A stretch of DNA of 64,000 nt from Sphingobium sp. AP49 (GCF_000281715.2 NZ_CP124576.1:1991501-2055500), one strand, 5' to 3'. Numbered from the stretch's first letter, positions 34,972 to 44,887 are shown. Numbers and translations: made by a program. Notes: generated by a model from the sequence alone, not told the origin.

Positions 34972-35008
34972 AAAGCCCCATCCTGCTCAGGCAGGGTGGG
35001 GCTTTCGC
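34972..35008 (+). terminator. Terminator downstream of tRNA-His
   Basis: A 15-bp stem (AAAGCCCCATCCTGC with GCAGGGTGGGGCTTT, one T-G) with a 4-base loop follows the tRNA by 24 bases. Confidence 0.8.
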
Positions 35009-35068
35009 TTGTTTGTCCGCCTCCACTGACTGACTTTCTCAGGCAATGCTCCAATGCCCCGAGACCAA

Positions 35069-35099
35069 CAAGAAAGGGCGCCCCTGGCGGGACGCCCTT
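35069..35099 (-). terminator. Terminator of the TonB-dependent receptor gene
   Basis: On the minus strand AAGGGCGTCCC pairs with GGGCGCCCTT around a short loop and is followed by TCTT. It lies 29 bases after the stop. Confidence 0.75.
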
Positions 35100-35127
35100 C
35101 CTCTGCCATCCGGCTTTGTGCGCGGGT

Positions 35128-37404
35128 TTAGAAGCTCGCCTTGATCATGCCGCCGATGATGCGCGGTTCGTTGATCATGCCGGTCAGGTTGTTGAAGTCG
35201 ATCGCGCTGACGGCGCGGATCTGGTTGGTGATGTTGCGGGCGAAGGCCGCGATCTCATAACCATGGTTCGACTTGTAACCGACCTTGAGGCCGCCCTCCA
35301 GCGACGAACGGCCGCGGAATTCGGCTGCCGAGTAGAGGAAATAGTTGATTTTGCTACGATAGGCCCAGTCGGTATAGGCGAAGACTTCGCCCGCGTCGCC
35401 GACCGGGATGCCATAGCGCAGGGTCGCATTGGCGATGTAGCGCGGCGCCTGGGGCAGGTCATTGCCATCCAGATAGCTGTAGGTGGTGCCGCCATCGACG
35501 AAGGTGTTGCCGGTGGGCGTACACATGCCCGAGCCGCAGACCGCCACGAAGGCGTTCTTGTCGCGGATTTCGGTGAAATTGTAGCTGCCGCCCACGGTCA
35601 GGTTCAGGTGATCGATCGGCTGTGCCTCCAGATTGCCTTCCAGACCATAGCCGACCGCCTTGTTCACATTGATCAGGCGGGCCGAGTTGCCGACGCCACC
35701 GACAGCCGTCAGCTGCAGATCGTCGGTGTTCCAGTAATAGGCCGACAGGTCGAAGCGCACCATGTTGGCGATCGCGCCCTTGATGCCGCCTTCATAGGAG
35801 ATGGTGGTCTGCTTCTTGGCGACCGAGGGGACGCTGAAGAAGGTGACGCGGTCCTGGATCGCCGGACCCTGATAGCCGGTGGCGACGCGGGCATAGAGGT
35901 TGACGTCGGGACTGAGCGCATAGGTGGCGCTGACGTCCCAGGACAGGTTGCTGCCCTGCGCGGTGTTGCTGAGCGGCAGGTCGACGCCGATCAGCTGCGA
36001 AGAGATGCTGCTGGCGGCGAGCGCCGGATCGAGCGTGATCGTGTCGCGCTTGTCGTCGTGCGAATAACGCACGCCGGCACGCAGCGTCAGGGCCGAGGTC
36101 ACCTTGGCTTCGCCCGAGGCGAACAGGCCGATATTTTCGTTGGTGTTATTGTGCAGGATCGCACTCACCCGGCTGCCTGTAAGATCATAGGCATATTCGT
36201 TATACTTAAGACGCTGATGGAAGAAGTAGGTGCCTGCCTGCAGGCGGATGCCGTTCATGTCGTCCGTTGCGAAGCGGAATTCCTGGCTGAATTCCTCCGG
36301 CTTGGTGACGCCGCCGGTGTTGGAATCGAACGTTCCGACGCCCAGATCGCCGAAGGTACAACCGGTATAGGGGTAGCAGCCGCCGCCATCGATGTCGCCG
36401 GTGCTTTCCACGCTGGCCTTCTCATAACCGGTGGTCGAGAAGAAGGTGCCCAGGCCATCGACATGCAGCTGCATGCGCAGATTGCCGCCGCCCTGCTTCA
36501 TCGACTGGCTGGTATAGCCATCCAGGTTCACATGATCCTTGTCGAAACCGGCGACGAAATGGTTGCTGCCCGGCTGGAAGATGTTGGCGCGGAAAACGCG
36601 CGGGCTGCCGTCGAGGTCGCGATAATGACCGCTCAGCACCGCCTTGAAGTCGCCAGCTTCATAGGCCAGCTGCACGCGGCCGGCCATGTCGCGATAGCCT
36701 TCCAGCTCGCTGGCGGCATGACCACCGACATTGTCGTTCTTGACCCAGTCGTCACGGCGCTGCAGCAGGCCGGATACGCGGAAGGTCAGGCCTTCGGCGA
36801 TCGGGCCACCGATCGCGGCTTCGGCATTGACCGTGTTATAGGTCGCCCAGGAGGCGCTGGCATAGCCGGTGAAATGATCGGTCGGCGCGGCCGAGGTCAT
36901 CTTGACGACGCCCGCCGGGGTGTTGCGGCCGAACAGCGTGCCCTGTGGCCCGCGCAGCACTTCAACGCTGGCAAGGTCGAACACCGGGAAGCTCTTGAGC
37001 ATCGGATTTTCAAGCGCGACATCGTCAAGCACGACCGAGACCGGCTGGGCGGCGTTGGGATCGAAATCGGTGTTGCCAAGGCCGCGGATGTAGAAACGCG
37101 GGAAGGTGCGGCCGAACGAGCTTTCGACCTGAAGGCTGGGCGTGCGCGCAGACAGGAAGCGGATGTCGAGCCCGCTGCTGTTGAGCGCGTCGAGCTTCTC
37201 GCCGCCGATAGCGGTCACGGCGACTGGCACGTCCTTGGCATTTTCAGCCCGGCGCGAGGCGGTGACGACGATTTCACCCAGGCCTTCACCCGATGCGGCG
37301 GGCGCTTCGGTCTGGGCATGGGCGGCGCCGATCGGCGCCAGAGCGATGAGTGCAACGGCGAGCGCGCCGCGCGAAATGCTGGTGAAGATATGCGAAGATG
37401 TCAT
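35128..37404 (-). CDS. TonB-dependent outer-membrane receptor (758 aa)
   Basis: The signal peptide MTSSHIFTSISRGALAVALIALAPIGAAHAQ is followed by a TonB-box-like segment GLGEIVVTASRRAENAKDVPV, a plug domain (IRFLSARTPSLQVESSFGR, RFYIRGLGNTDFD, VEVLRGPQGTLFGRNTPAG), and a 22-strand barrel ending in IIGGMIKASF. The ATG at 37404 has a GGGGG site; an upstream in-frame extension is rejected. It resembles the large sphingomonad family importing plant- or aromatic-derived molecules or siderophores; ligand unknown. The promoter region contains a GACTGTCGC dyad. Confidence 0.92.
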   Translation of the reverse strand: MTSSHIFTSISRGALAVALIALAPIGAAHAQTEAPAASGEGLGEIVVTASRRAENAKDVPVAVTAIGGEKLDALNSSGLDIRFLSARTPSLQVESSFGRTFPRFYIRGLGNTDFDPNAAQPVSVVLDDVALENPMLKSFPVFDLASVEVLRGPQGTLFGRNTPAGVVKMTSAAPTDHFTGYASASWATYNTVNAEAAIGGPIAEGLTFRVSGLLQRRDDWVKNDNVGGHAASELEGYRDMAGRVQLAYEAGDFKAVLSGHYRDLDGSPRVFRANIFQPGSNHFVAGFDKDHVNLDGYTSQSMKQGGGNLRMQLHVDGLGTFFSTTGYEKASVESTGDIDGGGCYPYTGCTFGDLGVGTFDSNTGGVTKPEEFSQEFRFATDDMNGIRLQAGTYFFHQRLKYNEYAYDLTGSRVSAILHNNTNENIGLFASGEAKVTSALTLRAGVRYSHDDKRDTITLDPALAASSISSQLIGVDLPLSNTAQGSNLSWDVSATYALSPDVNLYARVATGYQGPAIQDRVTFFSVPSVAKKQTTISYEGGIKGAIANMVRFDLSAYYWNTDDLQLTAVGGVGNSARLINVNKAVGYGLEGNLEAQPIDHLNLTVGGSYNFTEIRDKNAFVAVCGSGMCTPTGNTFVDGGTTYSYLDGNDLPQAPRYIANATLRYGIPVGDAGEVFAYTDWAYRSKINYFLYSAAEFRGRSSLEGGLKVGYKSNHGYEIAAFARNITNQIRAVSAIDFNNLTGMINEPRIIGGMIKASF

Positions 37405-37504
37405 ATTTGGCCCCCTTGATTGGCCTGGCATCCAATTCCCTGTCTGTGTCCGCTGTTGCGGATCGCGCGCGACGCTATTCCCGCTTTCCGTTAGGGGCAA
37501 GCGT

Positions 37505-37558
37505 GACTGTCGCCATTCTGTAGCATCCGCGCAACAGATTTGCCAAAATGCGACAGTC
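37505..37558. promoter_or_regulatory. Widely spaced inverted repeat in the TonB receptor/hisI intergenic region
   Basis: GACTGTCGC at 37505-37513 and its exact complement GCGACAGTC at 37550-37558 face each other with 36 bases between, and similarity continues for 3-4 bases inward. It may be a two-site operator for a repressor that loops or binds cooperatively. Confidence 0.35.
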
Positions 37559-37634
37559 TGTTCCAGCCGCATTGTGGGGATGCCGATTGTCGAAGGGACT
37601 TCGCACGGGCCGGATTGGTGATTATAGCGCGGGC

Positions 37635-38021
37635 ATGGATAATGCACGCGACCGGGGCCTGACCCTCAATCCCAAATATGATGACAATGGTCTTATTACT
37701 GCGGTGGTGAGTCATGTCACCTCGGGTGAAGTGCTGATGGTGGCGCATATGAATGCGCAGGCGCTGGCGCTGACGATCGAGACCGGCCTTGCCCATTTCT
37801 GGTCGCGCAGTCGTCAGGCGCTGTGGAAGAAGGGTGAAAGCTCTGGCCATATGCTTGCAGTGTACGACATCCGGATCGATTGCGACCAGGATGCCGTCTG
37901 GGTGCTGGCGGAGCCGGCGGGGCCAACCTGCCATACCGGCGCGCGATCCTGTTTCTTTCGCCGGATCGGACCCGATGGCCTGAGCGCGGTCGATGAACCG
38001 GGCGTCGATGCGGCGCACTAG
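37635..38021 (+). CDS. hisI: Phosphoribosyl-AMP cyclohydrolase
   Basis: This third-step histidine enzyme opens the adenine ring of PR-AMP. Zinc/Mg motifs are [31 protein letters not shown], and substrate residues are in [35 protein letters not shown]. The 128-residue length is normal for the monofunctional form. It stands apart from other his genes. Confidence 0.96.
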   Translation: MDNARDRGLTLNPKYDDNGLITAVVSHVTSGEVLMVAHMNAQALALTIETGLAHFWSRSRQALWKKGESSGHMLAVYDIRIDCDQDAVWVLAEPAGPTCHTGARSCFFRRIGPDGLSAVDEPGVDAAH

Positions 38022-38541
38022 CCTTTTCCTCCTGTTTCTTCTGGCGGGATGTCAGCAAGCGGCGACGCCGGGGGCTTCCGCGCCCGATCGCGATGCGGCG
38101 GCGGCCTCAGGGCTGGAGCGCGCGGCGATCGCGACGGGGGCGATTGCGGATACGTCCAAGGTCGCGCCGATCGGGTTGTTCCAGCGGCGCCATGAGGCGG
38201 GGCGCGATTCGCTCTGCGTCATTCCCGCAAAGTCGGGCGACTATCGCTTCGGGCTGGAGGCGATCTTCGGCACGGAGCAGAGCTGCCATGGCGCGGGTAC
38301 GGCGCGGCGCGCCGGCGACAAACTGATCCTGAGCTTTTCCGGGGGCCAGAAGTGCATCATCGTCGCCCAATATGATGGCGATCAGGTGGCGCTGCCCGGC
38401 GTGGTCGACATGGCCTGTGACCGGCTATGTGATGGGCGGGGCAATCTGGAGGGGGTGACCTTCCCGCGTATTGCCAATGATGCAGGCACTGCTCTACGGG
38501 CTACCGACCGGGCGAACGAGCCGCTGTGCGAGGCTGACTGA
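38008..38541 (+). CDS. Putative lipoprotein (177 aa)
   Basis: Starting at ATG 38008 the protein has a lipobox ([16 protein letters not shown]) and a mature domain with several Cys ([46 protein letters not shown]), suggesting a disulfide-rich beta fold in the periplasm. It overlaps the end of hisI by 14 bases, so the two are probably coupled. No known family recognised. Confidence 0.65.
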   Translation: MRRTSLFLLFLLAGCQQAATPGASAPDRDAAAASGLERAAIATGAIADTSKVAPIGLFQRRHEAGRDSLCVIPAKSGDYRFGLEAIFGTEQSCHGAGTARRAGDKLILSFSGGQKCIIVAQYDGDQVALPGVVDMACDRLCDGRGNLEGVTFPRIANDAGTALRATDRANEPLCEAD

Positions 38542-38576
38542 ACGGGGCCGGAAAATCTCCAGCCCCGCCACAGCCT

Positions 38577-39881
38577 TTAACGATAGCCCGCTGCCGCCAG
38601 CAGGGCGACCAGGTCCATCCGCTTGACCCTCAGCGATTCCGGCGCCGATACGTCGATCCATTCATCGGGTGAATGGCCCCGGCCGCCGGTGGCCGCGCGC
38701 GGGATGGTGATGGCCGGGATGCCCAGGCTCATCGGTACATTGGCGTCGGTCGAGCTGAAGCTCAGCCGCGCGGTGACGCCTTCGGCCGCATAGGCGGCGG
38801 CGGTCTGCCGGACCAGCGCCGCGTCGGCGGCGGTGCTGCCGGCCGGGCGATCGCCCACCACCTTCTTGTCGACGCTGATCGCGCCTTCCTTGGTCGAACG
38901 GGTGCCATTTTCGGTCGCGACGGCGCGGTCGACGGTGGCGAGGAACGCCTGTTCCAGCTTGGCCAGTTCGGCGGCGCTTTCCGATCGCATGTCGACCTGC
39001 AGCCAGACTTCCTGCGGGATGGCGTTGACCGAGGAGCCGCCGCCGACCACGCTGGCGCTGTAGGTCGTCTTGGGCGACTTGGGGACCGGGATCTTGTAGA
39101 GGTCGACGATTGCCTGGCTCATCGCTGTCATCGGATTGACCAGGCCAAAGGCGCCGAAGCTGTGGCCACCGGGGCCGGTGAAGGTCAGGCGATAGCGCTT
39201 CGATCCGACGCCGCCATTGGTCAGGCCATCGACCGATCCATCGTCGATCGAGAAGAAGCCGGCGATGCGGTCCTTATATTTTCCTTTGAGGAACAATTGC
39301 TTCATGCCGCGCAAATCGCCCAATCCCTCTTCGCCGACATCGCCGACGAACAGGATGTCCATCGGTGCGGTGATGTTGGCGCCGACGATCGCCTTGATCA
39401 GGCTCAATTGGGTGGCGAGGCCGGCAACATCGTCGCCCACGCCGGGCGCGTGCAGTTTACTGCCTTCGCGACGGACCGTGACCGGCGTGCCTTCGGGAAA
39501 GACGGTGTCGAGATGGGCGGACACGACGATCAGCTTGCCGCCCGGCTTGCCGCTGCCACGGCGCAGGCCCAGTACATTGCCGCCCTCGTCAATCTCCACA
39601 TCACTAAGGCCGGCGGCGCGGAACATGTCGGCATAGGCCTTGGCCCGCGCCTGTTCCTTGAACGGCGGCGCCGGAATCTGCGTCAGGGTGACGATGTTCT
39701 CGACCCACTGATCATGCTCGGCCTCCAGCGCGGCGAAGGCGGCCTTGACCGCCGGGCGCGCGCGGATCGCGGCGATGGCGCGGGCGTCGGCCGATGCGGG
39801 CGCGCTGGTAGGAGTGGCGGCACCGGCCGGAACCGACAGGACCGTACAGGCCAATAATGCGCTGAGCGCCAACCGCTTCAT
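38577..39881 (-). CDS. M20/M25/M40 family metallopeptidase, exported (434 aa)
   Basis: Signal peptide MKRLALSALLACTVLSVPAGA. Di-zinc ligands are seen in VVSAHLDTVFPEG (His, Asp), HAPGVGDDVAGLATQL (bridging Asp), VGEEGLGDL (Glu pair), SIDDGSV (Asp) and a C-terminal His in GGRGHSPDEWID. A dimerisation lid lies between. It resembles tripeptide-type (PepT-like) aminopeptidases or carboxypeptidases. Periplasmic peptide turnover is likely. Confidence 0.88.
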   Translation of the reverse strand: MKRLALSALLACTVLSVPAGAATPTSAPASADARAIAAIRARPAVKAAFAALEAEHDQWVENIVTLTQIPAPPFKEQARAKAYADMFRAAGLSDVEIDEGGNVLGLRRGSGKPGGKLIVVSAHLDTVFPEGTPVTVRREGSKLHAPGVGDDVAGLATQLSLIKAIVGANITAPMDILFVGDVGEEGLGDLRGMKQLFLKGKYKDRIAGFFSIDDGSVDGLTNGGVGSKRYRLTFTGPGGHSFGAFGLVNPMTAMSQAIVDLYKIPVPKSPKTTYSASVVGGGSSVNAIPQEVWLQVDMRSESAAELAKLEQAFLATVDRAVATENGTRSTKEGAISVDKKVVGDRPAGSTAADAALVRQTAAAYAAEGVTARLSFSSTDANVPMSLGIPAITIPRAATGGRGHSPDEWIDVSAPESLRVKRMDLVALLAAAGYR

Positions 39882-39953
39882 TCTGGACCCCTTTTATGCT
39901 GTGCGCACCTGCATGCACGCCGGGGTCCCTCTAGCCGGGGAGGCAGCTCTGCA

Positions 39954-40613
39954 TCAATGGCCGATATAGCGGCCGGGGCGGTGGTTGACGAACAGCACGG
40001 CGTTGATCGCGGCGGCCGACAGGACGGACAGGCCGAAGCGCTCGGCATTGAGGATCGGCAGCGAGGCGAGCAGGATCAGCACGTCGCAGGCCATCTGGGT
40101 GCGGCCGGCATTCCAGCCGCGCGATTTCTGCAGGATCAGCGCGATCACCCCGACGCCGCCGACGCCCGCGCCATGGCGGGCGATGGCCAGGATGCCGAAG
40201 CCGATGATCGATCCGCCGAACAGCGCAGCGAAGAAGGGGCTGATCCGGGCGATCTCAATCGCATAGGGCATGGCGAGGCCAACGCCCATGATCGCGATGT
40301 TGGCGAACAGGGTTTTCAGACCAAAGGCCATGCCCATCGCCCGCCCGGCGAACAGGAAGAAGGGGATGTTGATCAGCAGGAACAGGGTCGCGGGCGACAG
40401 ATGGATCAGATAGGACAGCAGCAGCGCGATGCCGGCCATGCCCCCCGTTACCAGCTTTGCCTGTTTCAGCAGCATCAGCCCCATGGCGATGAAGGCGCAG
40501 CCAATGGCGATCGCATAGAAATCCTCGGCAGGACTATGCGGCCGCGCGACATGGGCGGACGGAACGGGCAGGGCAGGAGACGGCGCCGGGGGCGTCGGGT
40601 CGATCGAGGTCAT
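39954..40613 (-). CDS. YitT family membrane protein (219 aa)
   Basis: This multi-span inner-membrane protein starts at ATG 40613. Helices include DFYAIAIGCAFIAMGLMLLK, GGMAGIALLLSYLI, ATLFLLINIPFFLFAGRAMG, IMGVGLAMPYAIEIA and FGGSIIGFGILAIARHGA, after a Pro-rich cytoplasmic lead. The GGxxGIALLLS block is typical of YitT/DUF161-type proteins. Transport function is presumed but unproven. Confidence 0.85.
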   Translation of the reverse strand: MTSIDPTPPAPSPALPVPSAHVARPHSPAEDFYAIAIGCAFIAMGLMLLKQAKLVTGGMAGIALLLSYLIHLSPATLFLLINIPFFLFAGRAMGMAFGLKTLFANIAIMGVGLAMPYAIEIARISPFFAALFGGSIIGFGILAIARHGAGVGGVGVIALILQKSRGWNAGRTQMACDVLILLASLPILNAERFGLSVLSAAAINAVLFVNHRPGRYIGH

Positions 40614-40708
40614 GGCATGTCCGAAAAGCGTGAGCGCCCCGTGCCATCCTCTCTTGTCGTCTTTGTCCGCGCCCATAGTCGCAGATGGGCGTTCTGGAAA
40701 GAGGCGGG

Positions 40709-41845
40709 TTAGCCGGCATCCACCTGTTTCGGGCCGAAGCGATCGATCGCCTCGAACAGGCGTGTGAGCGCGATCCGTTCCTCCGCGTGGATTTCCGGGC
40801 GCCAGACTTCGAACAGCAGGATGACGCGGGTGTCATTGCCCCGGTTCCAGGCCTCATGTTCGATGCTGTCGTCGAAGATCAGCATTTCGCCCGGCGCCCA
40901 GGCGCGGGTCTCTGCACCGACCCGCAGCGCGCAATTGTCGGCCACGATCAGCGGCAGGTGGCAGATCAGCCGGGTGTTGAGCATGCCATGGTGCGGCTGG
41001 ATATGGGTGCCGGGCTTGAGCAGCGACCAGAGCGCCATGGGGGAGCGGCCGGCGATCACCGGGCGATCTGCATGGTCGAGCGCGGCCATGACGGCGGGGC
41101 AACGAGCCGCATGATCGGTGACGATCTCGCCTTCCTGCCAGAAATAATAGGCGCCCCAGGACGGGTCGTCACGCAGCGGGTTGTTGGGTGCCGGCCGATC
41201 GGCCGAGGTCTGGACATAGGGCGCGAAATCGGACGCACCGGCGCGGACGTCGGCCAGTTCCACGATGATGGCGTCGGTTGCAGCCTCGACAGCCGGGACC
41301 CACGCAAATTCGCTGCGCTCGTAAAAGGCACGCTGCGGCAGGCCGGGGAAATAGAACATGCTGGGCTGTTGCAGATAGAGCTCGCTCTTGCCCAGCAGCA
41401 GGTCGGTCGCCTGGGTGATCCGGGGCAGGGCGGGCAGATCTGCGATCGCGGCGCTCAGATGATCCTCGAACTTGCGACCGGACTGCGCGATGCTGGCCTG
41501 CGCCTGTTGCAGCAGCGGTTGCAGCGCGGGGGGCGCGCCGGTTGCCGCCGCCTGGGCCAGGGCGCCGCGGAACCAGATCGATGCGCCGCGCTCGTCGCCG
41601 CGCCGGATCAGGTTCTGGCCCATCGCCAGCATGGCGGGCAGGTTGCGCATATCCTGTTGCAGGATGCGGTGGAGTGCCGCCTGTTCGCCGTCCAGATCAC
41701 CCAGCCGATTGCAGGCCTGGGCCAGCAGCATCGCCGGCGGATCGGCCATTTCATCAAGCGTGGCACGGGCCACTGCCGCGTCGCCGCGGCGCAATGCGGC
41801 GATCGCCGCGTCCTGCAAAGTCTGTTCGCGTGCCCGATCCGTCAT
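40709..41845 (-). CDS. Aspartyl/asparaginyl beta-hydroxylase family dioxygenase (378 aa)
   Basis: This Fe(II)/2-oxoglutarate-type enzyme has an N-terminal helical TPR-like region (residues 1-130). The jelly-roll core shows LKPGTHIQPHHGMLNTRLICHLPL (metal His), CALRVGAETRAWAPGEMLIFDDS and IEHEAWNRGNDTRVILLFEVWRPEI (second metal His and oxoglutarate Arg). Relatives hydroxylate Asp/Asn in proteins or lipid A (LpxO). The TPR-like N-terminus suggests a protein substrate. Confidence 0.88.
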   Translation of the reverse strand: MTDRAREQTLQDAAIAALRRGDAAVARATLDEMADPPAMLLAQACNRLGDLDGEQAALHRILQQDMRNLPAMLAMGQNLIRRGDERGASIWFRGALAQAAATGAPPALQPLLQQAQASIAQSGRKFEDHLSAAIADLPALPRITQATDLLLGKSELYLQQPSMFYFPGLPQRAFYERSEFAWVPAVEAATDAIIVELADVRAGASDFAPYVQTSADRPAPNNPLRDDPSWGAYYFWQEGEIVTDHAARCPAVMAALDHADRPVIAGRSPMALWSLLKPGTHIQPHHGMLNTRLICHLPLIVADNCALRVGAETRAWAPGEMLIFDDSIEHEAWNRGNDTRVILLFEVWRPEIHAEERIALTRLFEAIDRFGPKQVDAG

Positions 41846-41885
41846 CCGCCCGCCTTAACCAGCGGAACGGGCGGAAGGAAGCGGC

Positions 41886-43082
41886 TTATTCGCAGGCGAC
41901 AAGGGCGGGCTGGGCGCTGCGTCGTGCGGTGGCGATGGCGAGCAGGAAGATGGCCAGGCCGCCCAGCGACAGGGCGCAGCCGATCCAGCCGGTCGACACC
42001 AGGCCATAGCCCGCCGCGATCGACATGCCGCCAAGCCAGGGGCCGAGCGCATTGGCGATGTTGAAGGCGCTGTGGTGCAGCGCGGCCGCCAGCGTCTGGG
42101 CGTCACCCGCGACATCCATCAGGCGCGCCTGCAACGGTGTACCCATGCCGCCGCCAATGCCAATCAGGAAGACGATGAGGCTGAGGGTCCAGATATTGCC
42201 GGCCATGAAGGGGAAGAGGGCCAGCGCCACGGCGCTCCACACGAGGATGCCGATGACGGTGCGGTTGAGCGCGCGGTCGGCGAGCCAGGCGACGGCGAGA
42301 TTGCCGACCGTCATGCCCAGGCCGAAGACGATCAGAATCAGCGGCACCAGGGTTTCGGACACATGGGTCACCTCGATCATGGTCGAGGCGACATAGGTGT
42401 AGACCGCGAACAGGCCGCCAAAGCCGATCGCGCCGGTGAGCAGGGTCAGCCAGACCTGCGACTTGCCGAGCGCGCCCAGTTCGCGCATCGGGCTGGCCTT
42501 CGGGTCGCCGGCGTCGCGCGGAGCATAGAGCGCGACCAGGCTCATGGTCAGCACGGCGAGCGCGCAGACCACGAAGAAGCCAGAGCGCCAGCCCAGTATC
42601 TGGCCCATCCAATTGGCGACCGGCACGCCCAGCACCGTGGCGATGGTCAGGCCCGACATTACCTTGGCGATCGCCAGGGTGCGCTTCTCGATGGGCACCA
42701 GACTGGCCGCGACCAAGGCGGCGACGCCGAAATAGGCGCCATGGGGCAGGCCCGAGAGGAAACGGAACAGCAGCATCCAGTGATAGCTGGGCGACAGGGC
42801 GGACAGGCCGTTGCCGACCGCGAACATCGCCATCAGCGCTATCAGCAGCGTGCGGCGCGGCAGGCGCGCGCCAAAAGCGGCGATCAGCGGCGCGCCGACC
42901 ACCACGCCCAGCGCATAGGCGCTGATCGCATGGCCCGCGGTCGGCAGGTCGATATGTAGGTCGCGCGCGAAAAAGGGCAGCAGGCTCATGGAGGCGAATT
43001 CGGTGGTGCCGATCGCAAAGGCGCCCACGGACAGCGCGAAAAGAACAAGCGCGGGGTGCGCCTTGTGGGACTGGCTGCCCAT
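41886..43082 (-). CDS. MFS transporter, arabinose-efflux/DHA1 type (398 aa)
   Basis: The protein has twelve predicted helices, beginning at ATG 43082 with GGAG upstream. It opens VLFALSVGAFAIGTTEFASMSLLPFF and carries the motif-A-like GARLPRRTLL and PHGAYFGVAALVAASL, typical of AraJ/YdhP drug/sugar efflux transporters. Substrate cannot be inferred. It is divergent from the EamA transporter across a 169-base region. Confidence 0.88.
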   Translation of the reverse strand: MGSQSHKAHPALVLFALSVGAFAIGTTEFASMSLLPFFARDLHIDLPTAGHAISAYALGVVVGAPLIAAFGARLPRRTLLIALMAMFAVGNGLSALSPSYHWMLLFRFLSGLPHGAYFGVAALVAASLVPIEKRTLAIAKVMSGLTIATVLGVPVANWMGQILGWRSGFFVVCALAVLTMSLVALYAPRDAGDPKASPMRELGALGKSQVWLTLLTGAIGFGGLFAVYTYVASTMIEVTHVSETLVPLILIVFGLGMTVGNLAVAWLADRALNRTVIGILVWSAVALALFPFMAGNIWTLSLIVFLIGIGGGMGTPLQARLMDVAGDAQTLAAALHHSAFNIANALGPWLGGMSIAAGYGLVSTGWIGCALSLGGLAIFLLAIATARRSAQPALVACE

Positions 43083-43251
43083 GACAAGCTCCATGCTGCA
43101 ATGCAAAATGACGGAAGTCCGCCAGATGGGCCGAGTGACAGCGTTGGTCAAGGCCGCATATGTATGAGATTCTTGCAACTGGCCACGCATCTGGTGCAAC
43201 GCGGCATCGAATGTCGCTTTTCCCGTTTATCGTATATGGTATTCATCGAGC

Positions 43252-44139
43252 ATGAACAGGAACGGAATGAACGGGCAAGGAGCGGTGCTGGCGGGAGCCG
43301 GCGCCGTGCTGGCGTCGCTCTTGTCGATGAACATGGGCGCGGCCTTTGCCAAGACATTGTTCCCGATCGTCGGCGCCTATGGCATCGCGGCGCTGCGCAT
43401 CTTCCTGGCCGCGATCCTGCTGATGCTGTTCCGCCGGCCGTGGCGCCGGCCGATCCCGGCCGATGTGCGCTGGCCGCTGCTGATCTATGGCGCGACCCTC
43501 GCGCTGATGAACCTGCTCATCTACCAGGCCTTTGCCCGTATTCCGCTGGGTATCGCCATGGCCATCGAGGTGACGGGGCCGCTGGCGATCGTCCTGTTCG
43601 GGTCGCGCCGGCCGCGCGATTTCCTGTGGCTGGGGGCTGCGGTGATCGGTTTGCTGCTGCTCTTGCCGTTGCGCAGCGACGCCGCGCTTGATCCTTTGGG
43701 TGTCATCTTCGCTGTCGGGGCTGCGGCCTGCTGGGCACTTTATATCCTGACCGGCAAGCGGGTGTCGGGCGCGCTGCGCGGCGATGCGGTCGCCTGGGGT
43801 ATGCTGGCGGCGGCGATCCTGGTGCTGCCGGTCGGGCTGACCCATGCCGGCGCGTCGCTCTTTTCGCCCTGGGTGCAGATGGTCGGGCTGGCCATCGCCC
43901 TGCTGTCGAGCGCCTTGCCCTATTCGCTGGAGATGGAAGCGATGCGGCGTCTGCCCGCGCCGGTGTTTGGCCTGTTGCTGAGCGCGGCGCCTGCGATTGG
44001 CGCGCTGGCGGGCTTCGTCGTGCTGGGCGAGCGGCTGACGGCGCTGCAGGGCGTGGCGATATTCTGCATTATCGCCGCATCAGGCGGCAGTGCGCTGACG
44101 GTGCGTCATGCGCCCGCGATCGAGGATGCGCCACAATAG
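43252..44139 (+). CDS. EamA family transporter (RhtA-like, 295 aa)
   Basis: Ten hydrophobic helices arranged as two EamA repeats, e.g. VLASLLSMNMGAAFAKTLFPIVGAYGIAALRIFLAAILLM and LGVIFAVGAAACWALYILTGKRVS. The motif ALLSSALPYSLEMEAMRRLPAPVFGLLLSAAPAIGALAGF is characteristic of the threonine/homoserine exporter RhtA group. An alternative start at 43267 has AGGA spaced better. Confidence 0.9.
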   Translation: MNRNGMNGQGAVLAGAGAVLASLLSMNMGAAFAKTLFPIVGAYGIAALRIFLAAILLMLFRRPWRRPIPADVRWPLLIYGATLALMNLLIYQAFARIPLGIAMAIEVTGPLAIVLFGSRRPRDFLWLGAAVIGLLLLLPLRSDAALDPLGVIFAVGAAACWALYILTGKRVSGALRGDAVAWGMLAAAILVLPVGLTHAGASLFSPWVQMVGLAIALLSSALPYSLEMEAMRRLPAPVFGLLLSAAPAIGALAGFVVLGERLTALQGVAIFCIIAASGGSALTVRHAPAIEDAPQ

Positions 44140-44145
44140 GGCCGG

Positions 44146-44826
44146 TCAGCCGCTGACGACGGCCTTGCTGGTATCCAGCATCTTGCCGTTCGTGATGATG
44201 ACCATGTCGCCGACCTTGGTGACGCCGAACAGCTTCTGCGCAAATTCCCTAGGTACGCCGATGCAGCCATGGGTGGCATAGCCCCATTTGACGTCGCTGC
44301 CATGAATGGCGACGCCGTCGCTGGTCAGCCGCTGCATATAGGGCATGGGCGCGTTGTTGTAGGTGCTGGAATAATGGTCAGCGTCCTTCTGCATGATCGG
44401 GAAAGCGCCCAGGGGGCTCTGCTTGTCGGTCGCGCCATAGAGGATGACGGCGGCGCCGATCTCGTAGCCGTCGCGGAAGACGGAGAGGGTCTGTGCCTTG
44501 AGGTCGACGGTGATGATGACCGGCCCCTTGGCGGGCGCGCCTTCCTCGTCCCAGGCATAGTCACCATGCTCGAACGGGCCTTCGATCTTGAGCACGCGTT
44601 TCACCGCCAGCGCATGGGGATCGATCTTCATCCCCTGGTCGCTGCGCCGTTCGACCAGCGGAATGGATTTGGGTGCGGCTACGGCCGGCGGGGCTTTGGT
44701 CGCCGTGGCGTCGGCGGCATCGTGATTGAGCTTGTCCGTCAGCAGAAAGGCGCCGACACCCAGGCCCGCACCGACCAGCAGTTTTGGGCCTAGATTCTTT
44801 ACCAGCGTGCCGATCACACCCGCCAT
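44146..44826 (-). CDS. L,D-transpeptidase (YkuD domain, 226 aa)
   Basis: The N-terminal hydrophobic segment (LLVGAGLGVGAFLLT) anchors or exports the protein. The catalytic YkuD motif is IHGSDVKWGYATHGCIGVPREFAQKLF with nucleophilic Cys. Upstream VDLKAQTLSVFRDGYEIGAAVI and SPLGAFPI are the usual substrate-groove segments. It would make 3-3 peptidoglycan crosslinks or attach proteins to the wall. Confidence 0.92.
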   Translation of the reverse strand: MAGVIGTLVKNLGPKLLVGAGLGVGAFLLTDKLNHDAADATATKAPPAVAAPKSIPLVERRSDQGMKIDPHALAVKRVLKIEGPFEHGDYAWDEEGAPAKGPVIITVDLKAQTLSVFRDGYEIGAAVILYGATDKQSPLGAFPIMQKDADHYSSTYNNAPMPYMQRLTSDGVAIHGSDVKWGYATHGCIGVPREFAQKLFGVTKVGDMVIITNGKMLDTSKAVVSG

Positions 44827-44887
44827 GTCGTCTCTCGCCTAGTCCCTTGCCGGTTCAGCCTAGCGGCTTAGCCGGCAAAGGTTAAGG

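Noticed and set aside
35128..37647. Longer N-terminus for the TonB receptor
   Set aside because: The extension lacks a signal peptide, while ATG 37404 has a strong ribosome-binding site and gives a proper signal sequence.
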